Shown: positions 34,877 to 43,725 of the stretch, piece after piece
Numbering within the stretch: position 1 is the stretch's first letter
Layout: each line of letters begins with the position of its first letter
Assembly: GCA_017412605.1 (NCBI GenBank)
Contig: JAFPWY010000009.1
Location: 372,001 to 436,000, forward strand
Source of the DNA: Fibrobacter sp.
GTDB lineage: Bacteria > Fibrobacterota > Fibrobacteria > Fibrobacterales > Fibrobacteraceae
Direction: 5' to 3'
DNA: 64,000 nucleotides
Notes under the pieces: model-generated
What the model was told of the DNA's origin: nothing
Databases searched by the model: none
What the model saw: only the letters and a program-made list of their open reading frames with translations
Made by a program: the position numbers and the translations under genes

Positions 34877-35170
34877 TTACTTATTTTTCAGTCGTTTAAC
34901 GACAATCGTCACGAGAACACCCAAGACAAAGCCCAAAACCGCTGTCAATAAATAACCGCCGGTTTCCGCAGACAAAATAAAAGCCCCATATTCAGACCGA
35001 AACCCCGGAATGCCTGCACCCGAAAAATTGCCGATTACAGCCAAAAGCGCAACTAAAGTAACGCCAGCAGCAGTCGCTAGGGCATTCGTTATCCTTCTTT
35101 CGCGTTTTTTCAGGATTACTCCTGCGCGCCGATTTATTTCCTTTAGCGCATTTTCTGTTGTGTATTTCAT
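34877..35170 (-). CDS. Small two-helix membrane protein divergent from ECF sigma gene (possible anti-sigma)
   Basis: 97 residues: about 27 charged cytoplasmic-type residues (NALKEINRRAGVILKKRERR), a first helix (LATAAGVTLVALLAVIGNF), a loop, a second helix (YLLTAVLGFVLGVLVTIVV) and a basic tail. A strong Shine-Dalgarno (GGGAGGCGG) precedes the ATG. It is transcribed away from the ECF sigma gene across a 234-bp region with an operator-like palindrome. Small two-helix proteins with a charged N-terminus sometimes act as anti-sigma factors, and the linked PrsW-like protease would need such a substrate. No anti-sigma domain is recognised, so this is only a suggestion. Confidence 0.6.
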   Translation of the reverse strand: MKYTTENALKEINRRAGVILKKRERRITNALATAAGVTLVALLAVIGNFSGAGIPGFRSEYGAFILSAETGGYLLTAVLGFVLGVLVTIVVKRLKNK

Positions 35171-35252
35171 GGTCCGCCTCCCTGCTTTTTACAGTATTAC
35201 ATCTAATTAATAACAGATATACAATTTTTACTCATATCCTTTCTGTAAAAAA

Positions 35253-35283
35253 AACATTTTCGCCACAATGTGCCAAAAATGTT
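35253..35283. promoter_or_regulatory. 31-bp near-perfect palindrome, operator candidate
   Basis: Two 15-nt arms flank one central base; 13 of 15 positions match as inverted repeat (AACATTTTCGCCACA against AACATTTTTGGCACA). It is in the divergent region between the small membrane gene and the ECF sigma gene. Its right edge overlaps the place where the -35 of the TATAAT at 35298 would be, so a protein bound here could block that promoter. Confidence 0.6.
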
Positions 35284-35297
35284 ACTATTATTATACC

Positions 35298-35303
35298 TAT
35301 AAT
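35298..35303 (+). promoter_or_regulatory. TATAAT, candidate -10 of the sigma operon
   Basis: A perfect TATAAT lies 102 nt before the sigma-factor ATG, with no consensus -35 at 17 nt, which would fall in the palindrome. A longer leader is implied than elsewhere in this window. Confidence 0.45.
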
Positions 35304-35404
35304 AGAGTTGTTTGCCTTCAGTGAGTAATTTTACAAGCGCATGTTATTAACACACATTAAGCTAGATCGCAAATATAAAGTTTTCTTGGTCGGAGACAAT
35401 ATCC

Positions 35405-35977
35405 ATGCCCGATAACGATGGACTATTATACATCCGTTTTCTGACCTTTAGCGATCAAAAAGCCCTTGAAATTCTTTTTAACAAATACAGGGAAAGTCTA
35501 GTTCTATTTATATATGGATTTGTCCGAAATATAGATGTCGCCGAAGAACTAATGATGGATACGTTCGCAGTCCTTGTATCTGGAGTCGCCCGCTACAAGG
35601 AAACCGACAAAGCACTATTTAAAACGTGGTTGTTCGCTGTCGCCAAAAATCAAGCGTTTCTCTATTTAAGAAAACAAAAAATCTGGTTCGTCTCGTTGGA
35701 GAAGGAATTTTTGGACAATATGGAAGCGGATGCGAGTACCCAACCGATCGCCGTACTTCTAAAAACCGAGCGAGACGCACAACTGTACCGGTCATTGAAG
35801 GCCATTGACGCAAACTATAGGCAAGCGCTGTATCTCCAGTATTTTGAAGATATGAAGCCGGAGCAAATCAGCCGAATCATAAAAAAGAACATAAAACAGA
35901 CATACAACCTGTTGGCTAGAGGGAAAGAGGCTCTACGCGCCATATACGCAAAGATGGGGCATTCATGGGATATATAA
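35405..35977 (+). CDS. ECF-type RNA polymerase sigma factor
   Basis: 190 residues. Region 2 covers about residues 20-90 (ALEILFNKYRESLVLFIYGF, VAEELMMDTF, FKTWLFAVAKNQAFLYLRKQ), where -10 recognition and core binding occur. Region 4 covers about 125-185 (YRQALYLQYFEDMKPEQISR, TYNLLARGKEALRAIY), the -35-binding helix-turn-helix. Region 1.1 and 3 are absent, as in ECF factors. The C-terminus overlaps the next gene by 13 nt, and a PrsW-like protease follows, suggesting that the factor is held by a membrane anti-sigma and released by proteolysis. The gene is AT-rich compared with the GC-rich housekeeping genes. Confidence 0.88.
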   Translation: MPDNDGLLYIRFLTFSDQKALEILFNKYRESLVLFIYGFVRNIDVAEELMMDTFAVLVSGVARYKETDKALFKTWLFAVAKNQAFLYLRKQKIWFVSLEKEFLDNMEADASTQPIAVLLKTERDAQLYRSLKAIDANYRQALYLQYFEDMKPEQISRIIKKNIKQTYNLLARGKEALRAIYAKMGHSWDI

Positions 35978-36735
35978 CAAGGTTGGATATCATATCCACC
36001 GTCATTCAATCCTGTATCTTAGTTGTTATTATTGCGAAAACGATAAAATTAATAATAGACGCAAAAACAAGCATCCTTCCGTTCTTCTTTGCCCTGGCCA
36101 TGAGTAGTTACCTTCTAAGTAACTTCTATTGGATTGCTTATGACATTTTGAAACCGGATACGCGAATGCCCATGGCATGCAACGAAATTGGCGAATGCGC
36201 AATGGTCCTACTTTTGTGTGCCTGTCTGAAAACGATACTGAAAGACAAGAGAATGATTGCAAGGGAAATTGTGTTTGCAATCCTCTTTATCGGTGCAAAT
36301 ATAGCGTTATGGATTATCTGGACGGGAGAATGGTTTCAGGACATCCTGTTTGGGATCCCGTACATTTATTTTTTCTGGCTTTTGATTCGCGGTCTAATAA
36401 GCAGGGACTGTTTGAGCCGCAAAGAAATGGGGTTAGCTGCAGCGACAAGTATCATCATCCTGACGATGGAGATTCCCCAACTTGTTCTACAAGGGGTTCT
36501 ATCCAATTTTGCAAAAATAGCATGCTTTATATTGATGACAGCCTTAACAGTTTGGCTCGGTGTAAAAAGTTTTCGACACAAAGATTTTTTTCTCGCATCA
36601 ACGTTCTTTTTGTGGACGGAACTCGCCATGTTCTTGACCTCTGACTTCTATTATTATTTATTCTTCTTCGCAAACACGATTGCGCTGCTTATTATGTCTC
36701 CTTTGGTGAAAAAGGAGCTTGACGCCGATGGTTAA
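35965..36735 (+). CDS. Polytopic membrane protein between ECF sigma and PrsW-like genes
   Basis: 256 residues with about seven hydrophobic segments (for example IISTVIQSCILVVIIAKTI, FFFALAMSSYLLSNFYWIAY, AREIVFAILFIGANIALWII, FFWLLIRGLI, LILMTALTVWL-type and YYYLFFFANTIALLIM). The cytoplasmic loops are short and basic; the C-terminus KKELDADG is acidic. No domain is recognised. It overlaps the sigma gene by 13 nt and the protease gene by 8 nt, so all three must be co-translated. It might be a sensor, an anti-sigma-like inhibitor or a protease regulator; none can be assigned from sequence. Confidence 0.7.
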   Translation: MGYITRLDIISTVIQSCILVVIIAKTIKLIIDAKTSILPFFFALAMSSYLLSNFYWIAYDILKPDTRMPMACNEIGECAMVLLLCACLKTILKDKRMIAREIVFAILFIGANIALWIIWTGEWFQDILFGIPYIYFFWLLIRGLISRDCLSRKEMGLAAATSIIILTMEIPQLVLQGVLSNFAKIACFILMTALTVWLGVKSFRHKDFFLASTFFLWTELAMFLTSDFYYYLFFFANTIALLIMSPLVKKELDADG

Positions 36736-37351
36736 TGCCGAAAACGTCCTGATATGCATTGCGGTTCCGTTCGCAATTTCGTTCCTCTTCACCAGAGGGA
36801 GTGCGCGCCAGCTGATTTCCGCATTCCTTGCCGGTATGATCGGTTGCATTTTTTCCGCATATGTCGCTGGCTTTATCCAGATGACATCGGGTTACAGTTC
36901 CGAAGACACCTCCATTTTCCTTTCCCCGATGATAGAGGAGAGCATGAAGCTTTTGTTGATCCTGTTTTGCATTTACGTGTATGAGCCGTCGAGCAAAAGA
37001 ATAGAATTGCTAGCCGTTGGAATTGGAGCCGGTTTTGCGACTTTCGAAAACTGCTGCATCCTTCTTTCGTCGGGCACGCAACAATTGACCTACATGCTGG
37101 TTCGTGGATCTGCGGTCGGCGTGATGCACATCGTGACATTGGTGGCGCTGGCCAAGGGCATCCAGCTTTTAAAAATGCACAAGGCTTTCTATTTCGCCGG
37201 CATTGCGGGCATATTGTCCATCCCCGTGACCGTGCACGGGCTCTATAACCTTTTAGTCTCTAAACCAGGCGCGTCATCGTATATCGGGTACGCAATGCCA
37301 ATGCTTTGCGTGATATTGCTGTACATGACAAATGTTGCGAAAAAGAGCTAA
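36728..37351 (+). CDS. PrsW-like intramembrane metalloprotease
   Basis: 207 residues, about seven membrane helices. The PrsW signature is present: EExxK at E70, E71, K74 (PMIEESMKLL), FxxxEN at 103-108 (GFATFENCC), a histidine at H134 in a helix (GVMHIV) and H170 with N174 (VHGLYN). In B. subtilis PrsW cleaves the anti-sigma RsiW and so activates an ECF factor; this gene's linkage to an ECF sigma gene fits that role. The ATG at 36728 follows AAGGAG at the right distance; a TTG at 36719 is too close. It overlaps the upstream gene by 8 nt. Substrate is not known. Confidence 0.82.
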   Translation: MVNAENVLICIAVPFAISFLFTRGSARQLISAFLAGMIGCIFSAYVAGFIQMTSGYSSEDTSIFLSPMIEESMKLLLILFCIYVYEPSSKRIELLAVGIGAGFATFENCCILLSSGTQQLTYMLVRGSAVGVMHIVTLVALAKGIQLLKMHKAFYFAGIAGILSIPVTVHGLYNLLVSKPGASSYIGYAMPMLCVILLYMTNVAKKS

Positions 37352-37405
37352 AAAATCTACGCACACCTTTTTTTTGTTATATTCTAAAAAAGGAGAATTT
37401 CTGAT

Positions 37406-38581
37406 ATGAAATTATTAAAAGGTATTTTAGAGCTTTCCTTTGCAACTCTTACAGTTTCCATGGCGTTTACCGCTTGCAGTGAAACCACCAATGTCACAGA
37501 AACAACCGGTCCTGTAATGGTAGCAGCATTCGAGGAATTGACCAAGTGCACATCCAAAAATGAAGGAGACATGGTGTACGTGAAGGATTCCGCGGAAGCA
37601 TATCTTTGCGCCAACAAGGAATGGAAAAAGATGTCTGTTTCCTCATCGAAAAACTCTGACGAGAAAGATAATTCCAAGGAAAAAGATAGTTCCGATGTGA
37701 AAGACAGTTCCGAAGCAAAAGACAGTTCCGATGCGAAAGATAGTTCCTGCATAGCGGAACGCATTGAGATTGGTTACAAGATTGTATGCGGCGGAGATTC
37801 GGTTGGCGTGTTACTGGATGATAAATCGGACAAGCGCTGCTCACTCGTAAACGATAGCGATGGTGTTGTCACAATGGAATGTGGAGGCAAAGAGATGTCG
37901 TTTTACAAGGCGACATGCGGAGCGGTCCCCTATGATCCTGCCGAAAAAATTTGCGATTCTCGTGATAACAATCTCTACAGATATAAGATCATTGCTCCTG
38001 CAGGAACCAAGTATAAGAAGGCGTGGATGTTGGAAAATTTGAACTATGCAGCCGAAAATAGCTTGTGTTATAACAGCGGTGGAAAATCCTGCAGCGAAAA
38101 TGGGTATGGTCGGAGTTACAATTGGGCGACCGCAGTGGGAAAAACGCTAGACCAGTGCGGTGATGAGCATAAATGTAATTTGGGAAAGGGAAATGTTCAG
38201 GGAATATGCCCTAATGGCTGGCACCTACCAACAAAAAAAGAATGGAACGCATTGATAAATGCCGTGGGCGGCGAAAAAGTAGCGGGCAAGAATCTGAGGT
38301 CAAAGACAGGCTGGAACGATTACGAAGGGCCCAATGGAGAAACACATCAAGGCAATGGTGATGACGTCTATGATTTTGCTGCATTACCTGCCGGGTACGT
38401 TCTGTTCGATGAACTTACCTTTATTGATGTAGGTGACAATGCTAATTTTTGGACAGCGAGTGAAGTCGATAAACATAATGCGACCATCATGATCATAATG
38501 AATATAGATGACGATGCCAATCTGTTTGATTACGGCATGGGAAAGGATGTCGGGTGCAGCATCCGTTGCGTTCAAGACTAG
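37406..38581 (+). CDS. FISUMP-domain lipoprotein
   Basis: 391 residues. Lipobox FTAC at about Cys23; an N-terminal region with paired cysteines; an acidic/Ser-Lys linker at about 85-125 (KDSSDVKDSSEAKD); then the Fibrobacter major paralogous domain from about 180: AWMLENLNYAAENSL, YNWATAVGK, GICPNGWHLPTKKEWNALI, AALPAGYV and the C-terminal GCSIRCVQD. This domain resembles a C-type-lectin-like/FGE fold and is used in many surface proteins; ligand unknown. AAGGAG and a TTATATT lie upstream. Repeated EKDNSKEKDSSD-type steps suggest slippage. Confidence 0.88.
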   Translation: MKLLKGILELSFATLTVSMAFTACSETTNVTETTGPVMVAAFEELTKCTSKNEGDMVYVKDSAEAYLCANKEWKKMSVSSSKNSDEKDNSKEKDSSDVKDSSEAKDSSDAKDSSCIAERIEIGYKIVCGGDSVGVLLDDKSDKRCSLVNDSDGVVTMECGGKEMSFYKATCGAVPYDPAEKICDSRDNNLYRYKIIAPAGTKYKKAWMLENLNYAAENSLCYNSGGKSCSENGYGRSYNWATAVGKTLDQCGDEHKCNLGKGNVQGICPNGWHLPTKKEWNALINAVGGEKVAGKNLRSKTGWNDYEGPNGETHQGNGDDVYDFAALPAGYVLFDELTFIDVGDNANFWTASEVDKHNATIMIIMNIDDDANLFDYGMGKDVGCSIRCVQD

Positions 38582-38727
38582 GTTTTATCGCAGAACTATA
38601 GTTTTTTACAGCTTTTTCGCATTTTTCGGTAAAAAGACGAATTGGCCCGACAGAGCCCTCGCCGTATTTGACCATTTGTGCACCAAATGTCAAAGAAACC
38701 CCTGAAATTTTTTCTACATTTACCTCC

Positions 38728-41265
38728 ATGAATTCTAACACGCCAGATACTACTCTTGGACTTTCCAACGTAAATCATCTTGAAAGGCTCTACGATGGCT
38801 GGTTCCTCGACTACGCGAGCTACGTCATCCTCGACCGTGCCGTGCCGTACTACGAAGACGGACTCAAGCCGGTCCAGCGCCGCATTTTGCATTCCCTTTT
38901 CGAAAACCACGACGGGCGCTACCAGAAGGTCGCCACCATCGTAGGCCGCACCATGGCCTATCACCCGCACGGCGACGCCTCCATCGGCGATGCTCTCGTC
39001 GGCCTCGGCCAGAAAGGCCTGCTTATAGACACCCAGGGTAACTGGGGCAACCCGCTCACCGGCGACGATGCAGCCGCCCCCCGTTATATCGAAGGCCGCC
39101 TCACCCAGTTCGCCGTCGACGTCGTGTTCAACCCCGAAACCACGGAATGGATTCCGAGCTACGACGGACGTAGCGAAGAGCCCGTCACGCTCCCGGTCAA
39201 GTTCCCTCTGCTGCTCGCCCAAGGTGTAGACGGCATCGCCGTCGGCCTTTCCACGAGCATTCTCCCCCACAATTTCCGCGAGCTTTGCGAAGCGAGCATC
39301 GCCATCCTCAAGGGCAAGAAGTTCACGCTGTACCCGGACTTCTTCACCGGCGGCATCATCGACGTGAGCGACTACAACGACGGCATGCGCGGCGGCAAGG
39401 TCCGTGTCCGCGCCAAGATCGAGAAAGTCGACAACAAGACGCTCGCCATCCGCGAAATCCCCTATGGCACCACGACGACAAGCCTCATCGACAGCATCGT
39501 GAAGGCCAACGACAAGGGCAAGATTAAAATCAAGCACGTCGACGACAACACGAGCAAGAACGTCGAAATCCTCATTCACCTGCAGCCGGGTACGGAACCA
39601 CAGGTCGCCATCGACGCGCTCTATGCATTTACCGACTGCGAAAAGTCGCTTTCCCCGTGCACTTGCGTCATCGTGAACAAGCACCCGCAATTCATGGGAG
39701 TCTCCGAAATCCTCCGGATGAACACGGAACACACCGTGAAGCTGCTCCAGTGGGAACTCGAGAACGAGCGCAAGCACCTCGAAGACAAGTGGCACATGAC
39801 GAGCCTCGAAAAGATTTTCATCGAGAAGGAAGTCTACGAGGTCATCAAGAAGGCCCGCGACCGCGACGAGATGGTCGACCTCATCGACGAAGGCCTCAAG
39901 CCCTATGTCAAGCGCTACCTGCGCCGCAGTGTCACCCGCGAAGAAATCCTGAAGCTCGCCGAAATTCCGGTCCGCCGCATCAGCCGCTTCGACCGCAAGA
40001 AGGCCGACGAACTTTTGGCGGAACTCGACGAGAAACTCGCCCAGAACAAGTACAACCTCGAACACATCACCGACTACGCTATCGAGCACTTCAAGAACAT
40101 TCTCAAAAAGTACGGTGAAGGCCGCGAACGCAGAACGCAGATTGCCGAGTTCGGCAAGGTGAACGCTGTACATGTCGCGCTCGCCAACCAAAAACTCTAC
40201 GTGAACCGCAAGGAAGGTTTTGTCGGCACGGGCATGAAGAAGGAGGAATACCTCTTCGACGTCTCCGCCTACGATGACCTCATCGTGTTCAAGGCCGACG
40301 GAAGCTTCAAGATTGTCCGCGTGAGCGACAAGGACTTCGTGGGCAAGGACATCATCCTCGTCGAAAAGTTCAACAAGGACGACGAACGCCATATATACAA
40401 CGTTATCCACCAGGACGGCAAGGACGGCACCGCCTACATCAAGCGTTTCAACGTGGGCGGCGTGACCCGCGACAAGGACTACTACATGGGCAAGAACAAG
40501 CCCGGCAGCAAGATCCTCTACCTGTCCAGCAACCTGAACGGCGAAGCGGAAGTGGTCGAAGTGACCCTCAAGCCGCGCCCGCGCATCAAGCTGAATTTCG
40601 AAGTGGACTTCAGCGAGGTCGAGGTCAAGGGCCGCGGAGCCATCGGCAATATCGTCACCAAGTACCCGGTCAAGCACGTGAAGCGCATCCGCAAGGGCGT
40701 GAGCACGCTGGGCGCCCGCGTACTGTATTTCGACGCCCCGAGCGGCATTGTCTCGACCCAGAGAAAGGGCGACCGCATCGGTGAATTCGACGAGAAGGAC
40801 AAGCTGCTGATCATCAAGGAAAATGGCACGGCCCGCATCCACGACATGGCGGACCCCATTCTCGTCGGCACGAACATCAAGTACCTGCACAAGTTCGACC
40901 CGGCTCAGGTATTCACCATCCTTTACTTCGAGGGAGGCAACTTCAACTACATGGTGAAGCGCTTTAACCTCGAAGGCTGCCCCATGACGACGGAATTCAG
41001 CCTCGTCACGGATCACAAGGACACGAAGATGATCGAGCTGTTCGCCACAGACGATGCTCGCCAGCTCATGGAATACCAGGTCGGCCGCGAAGTGCAGAAA
41101 GAAGAACTGGACCTCACCGAAATAGCCGATGTCAAGGGCTACAAGGCGCTGGGAAGCAAGTTCACCGCCAAGAAGGTCAAGCGCACCAGCCGCATCTCCC
41201 CGCCGGACAGTTTCGACGACGGTACGAGCGACGACAGCGACGACGGCGATCCGAAACTGTTCTAG
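38728..41265 (+). CDS. parC: DNA topoisomerase IV / gyrase subunit A
   Basis: 845 residues. The breakage-reunion core has YYEDGLKPVQRRILHSLFEN, YHPHGDASIGDALV, and the catalytic tyrosine Y120 in AAAPRYIEGRLTQFA. The C-terminal third is the DNA-wrapping beta-propeller (VKGRGAIGNIVTKYPVK-like blades). It is of the ParC kind common in Bacteroidetes relatives, without a matching subunit B gene nearby. The frame is open upstream to 38668; the ATG at 38728 is preferred because TACATT lies 7 nt upstream. Acidic tail DDGTSDDSDDGD. It relaxes or decatenates DNA with ParE. Confidence 0.93.
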   Translation: MNSNTPDTTLGLSNVNHLERLYDGWFLDYASYVILDRAVPYYEDGLKPVQRRILHSLFENHDGRYQKVATIVGRTMAYHPHGDASIGDALVGLGQKGLLIDTQGNWGNPLTGDDAAAPRYIEGRLTQFAVDVVFNPETTEWIPSYDGRSEEPVTLPVKFPLLLAQGVDGIAVGLSTSILPHNFRELCEASIAILKGKKFTLYPDFFTGGIIDVSDYNDGMRGGKVRVRAKIEKVDNKTLAIREIPYGTTTTSLIDSIVKANDKGKIKIKHVDDNTSKNVEILIHLQPGTEPQVAIDALYAFTDCEKSLSPCTCVIVNKHPQFMGVSEILRMNTEHTVKLLQWELENERKHLEDKWHMTSLEKIFIEKEVYEVIKKARDRDEMVDLIDEGLKPYVKRYLRRSVTREEILKLAEIPVRRISRFDRKKADELLAELDEKLAQNKYNLEHITDYAIEHFKNILKKYGEGRERRTQIAEFGKVNAVHVALANQKLYVNRKEGFVGTGMKKEEYLFDVSAYDDLIVFKADGSFKIVRVSDKDFVGKDIILVEKFNKDDERHIYNVIHQDGKDGTAYIKRFNVGGVTRDKDYYMGKNKPGSKILYLSSNLNGEAEVVEVTLKPRPRIKLNFEVDFSEVEVKGRGAIGNIVTKYPVKHVKRIRKGVSTLGARVLYFDAPSGIVSTQRKGDRIGEFDEKDKLLIIKENGTARIHDMADPILVGTNIKYLHKFDPAQVFTILYFEGGNFNYMVKRFNLEGCPMTTEFSLVTDHKDTKMIELFATDDARQLMEYQVGREVQKEELDLTEIADVKGYKALGSKFTAKKVKRTSRISPPDSFDDGTSDDSDDGDPKLF

Positions 41266-41299
41266 CCGGACCTAGACAGCCGATATACTCATAAAGCAG

Positions 41300-41332
41300 A
41301 ACTCCAGGGCAAGCCCTGGAGTTCCTTTTTTT
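41300..41332 (+). terminator. Terminator after parC
   Basis: AACTCCAGGGC pairs perfectly with GCCCTGGAGTT around an AA loop, followed by CCTTTTTTT. It may also terminate the convergent GH43 gene inefficiently. Confidence 0.94.
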
Positions 41333-41372
41333 GTTGGAGTGTATTCAACCCGCTACGGGGTGGAGATTTGAA

Positions 41373-43568
41373 TTACTTGGACGTCGATACAGTCAGCATT
41401 CTACCGCTGCGGACATTCCTGAGCATGTAGACACCCTTGCTGAAGCCAGCCTGAGAAAGGGCCTGCTGCGGAGTTCTGCCGGACAGGTCTACCGTACCCA
41501 GGCGCTTGCCGCTGATGGAGTACACGCCATAGACGCTGCCATCAAGCACAGAGAACTTGACCTTGGAATTCTGAATCGAAGTCGTGGGAGTCGGATCGCC
41601 GAAAGAGAACCAGTCCACGTTCACGTTGTCGCCCTGGATAACCAGGCGGATTACATGCTCACCGGCAGTAAGATGGGCTGAGCCGCCGGTGAATTCCTTG
41701 TAAACGCTCCAGTCATCACCCGTTTTCGGGACTACAATGGTCTGGCCGACATCCTTCTCGTCCACCTGGAACGAGAGGCTTGCGGAATCCATGCCAGTCG
41801 ACGCGGAAACCTTGATGGCATAGTCGCCCTCGGCAGGAACGTTGACCGTATATTCGATCCATTCGCCAACGCTCGTGTAGCCAACGGCCATACCCTTCGA
41901 AGCATCGGCGGAATCCAGCAGTACAACATCCACGCCTTCGTCCGCACGGAAATTGGCATTGCCCTGGTTAGCCTTTTCGGCATCGCTGTAAGCCTTGCGG
42001 GCGCCGCCCAAGTCAAACTTTTCGGCCTCGATGACCGCCGGGAGAGTCACGGCAACACTGTCGTAAGGCACCTGCTGAGAAGCGCTCGTACCACCCGCAC
42101 CCGCGAAGCTCCATTCGAGAATGCCCATCGTGGAGTCCTTCGAACCCTTGAACACGAGGAACAGTTCGTCCACGACGCCGGTCAAACCGGTCACTTCGCA
42201 AGTGTTTTCGGCATAGTCATTCCAGCCGCTCGTCTTCTGGATGTCGCAAGTACCCGCGAGAGTACCGGAAGCGGAACCGCTATGGATTTCGATCTTGTTG
42301 CCGTCGCCAACGCTCGCCGCGACCACGTTGAACGCCGTGGCGCCACCGCCGAAGTCCACCCCGGAAACGCGAATCCAGGATTCCTTGCTCGCATACGGGG
42401 TCAGCACGTGCTTGGCCGCGACACCGCCGGACCAGTCGGACTTGTTCCAGTCGGTACGGCTGCGGATGTTCTTCTGCTTGGAGCTCGTGAGTGCCGGATA
42501 GACCTCGTAGGGGTTGAAGTTCTCAATCTGCTCCGGGCCATTGTCCGTATAGGTCAGCTTGTTCATGTCGTCGCCACTGTAGGTGAACTCGTCGATGCTC
42601 ACGCTACGGTGGTAGGCCGGATCGGGATTGGCATTGCCTAAAGAAGCCGGATGTTCGGAAGCCTGCACGAGGCGGCGGTCATGGTAGACGACATACCACT
42701 TGCCCTTGAACTGGGCAATACCGTGATGGTTATTGTTGTTCGCGTTGATGTTACGGCCGTTGATGTTCGGGTTATCCATGAAGATGCCCTTGTACGTATA
42801 GGGACCCATCGGATTGCTCGACGTACCGTAAGCGATACGCAAGTCGGCGGTACTGTACGAAAGGTAATAGGTGGAGCCCTTCTTGTGGATGTAAGAGGCT
42901 TCCATCGCCTTCGGGCCGCCAATCTTCAGCTCGACCTTGGAACTGACGTCAAAGCCGTTAATGTCCTTGTTGAGCTTGTAGATGTTGAAGATGTTGTTGT
43001 TATTGTCCCTGGCCGGGCGCGAGTCGCTATCGCCACCACCGAAGGTGAAGTAGCCCTGGCCGTCATCATCGAAGAAGATGGCCGGGTCGAAGCACCAGCC
43101 GATGCCGTCGCAGTCCGCGATACCGCCACCCCAGTTGTTGATGAGTTTCTTGTTGTCGGGAACCGGATTCTTGTAAGGGCCCTGGATTTCGTCAGCACCG
43201 ACGAGGCCCACGCCACCGCCACCGCCATCGGGATAGACGATGTAGAACCGGCCATCGGGGCCGATATCGATACCCGAAGCCCAAATGTCGCCGATGTTAT
43301 CGTATTCGCGCTTGGCCTCAAGGACAATACCGAAGTCCGTCCAGTTCTTCATATCGCGACTGCGAAAAGCATAGAGCGACTTGATGGTATAGCCATTACT
43401 GCCGGCCGGGTCGTCCGAGTCGGTTATGATGTAAAAATATTCGTCATCCGCCGTAGCCGCCGGATCCGCCAAGTAATGGTAATTAGAAATCGGGTTGTCC
43501 GCCAAGGCGGAAGCAACCAGACTGCAGGACATCGCCAGCACCAATTTCCCTTGTTTCTTGATTTTCAT
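41373..43568 (-). CDS. GH43 glycoside hydrolase with CBM6 domains and C-terminal sorting module
   Basis: 731 residues. Signal peptide to about residue 24. The GH43 five-blade domain (about 28-345) has the base Asp in YLADPAAT (D35), the second Asp in GWCFDPAIFFDDDG, and the acid Glu in GPKAMEASYIHKKG. Two carbohydrate-binding modules follow: about 385-505 (VSGVDFGGGATAFN-type, CBM6) and about 520-665 (VIEAEKFDLGGARKAYSD, VGEWIEYTVNVPAEGDYAI, CBM6/35). The last 60 residues (VYGVYSISGKRLGTVDLSG, KGVYMLRNVRSGR) are a basic sorting-type module. GH43 cleaves arabinose or xylose side chains of hemicellulose. The gene is transcribed convergently with parC. Confidence 0.9.
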   Translation of the reverse strand: MKIKKQGKLVLAMSCSLVASALADNPISNYHYLADPAATADDEYFYIITDSDDPAGSNGYTIKSLYAFRSRDMKNWTDFGIVLEAKREYDNIGDIWASGIDIGPDGRFYIVYPDGGGGGVGLVGADEIQGPYKNPVPDNKKLINNWGGGIADCDGIGWCFDPAIFFDDDGQGYFTFGGGDSDSRPARDNNNNIFNIYKLNKDINGFDVSSKVELKIGGPKAMEASYIHKKGSTYYLSYSTADLRIAYGTSSNPMGPYTYKGIFMDNPNINGRNINANNNNHHGIAQFKGKWYVVYHDRRLVQASEHPASLGNANPDPAYHRSVSIDEFTYSGDDMNKLTYTDNGPEQIENFNPYEVYPALTSSKQKNIRSRTDWNKSDWSGGVAAKHVLTPYASKESWIRVSGVDFGGGATAFNVVAASVGDGNKIEIHSGSASGTLAGTCDIQKTSGWNDYAENTCEVTGLTGVVDELFLVFKGSKDSTMGILEWSFAGAGGTSASQQVPYDSVAVTLPAVIEAEKFDLGGARKAYSDAEKANQGNANFRADEGVDVVLLDSADASKGMAVGYTSVGEWIEYTVNVPAEGDYAIKVSASTGMDSASLSFQVDEKDVGQTIVVPKTGDDWSVYKEFTGGSAHLTAGEHVIRLVIQGDNVNVDWFSFGDPTPTTSIQNSKVKFSVLDGSVYGVYSISGKRLGTVDLSGRTPQQALSQAGFSKGVYMLRNVRSGRMLTVSTSK

Positions 43569-43725
43569 AAAACATCCCTTATATTTTTGACGACCAGAAC
43601 AGGCCCATATCGTAAAAATATACGGGGAATACGCTTTTTTTTAGGTCAAAAACGCAATTCCTATGGATTTTTTATCAAAAGAGGATGCTAAACCACCAAT
43701 GCTTTTTTTGGAGACGTGACGAAAA

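Noticed and set aside
38596-41016. 806-codon open frame antisense to parC
   Set aside because: It lies wholly opposite a conserved gene; its composition (His/Val/Glu-rich) is the mirror of GC-rich codon usage, and no family is recognised.
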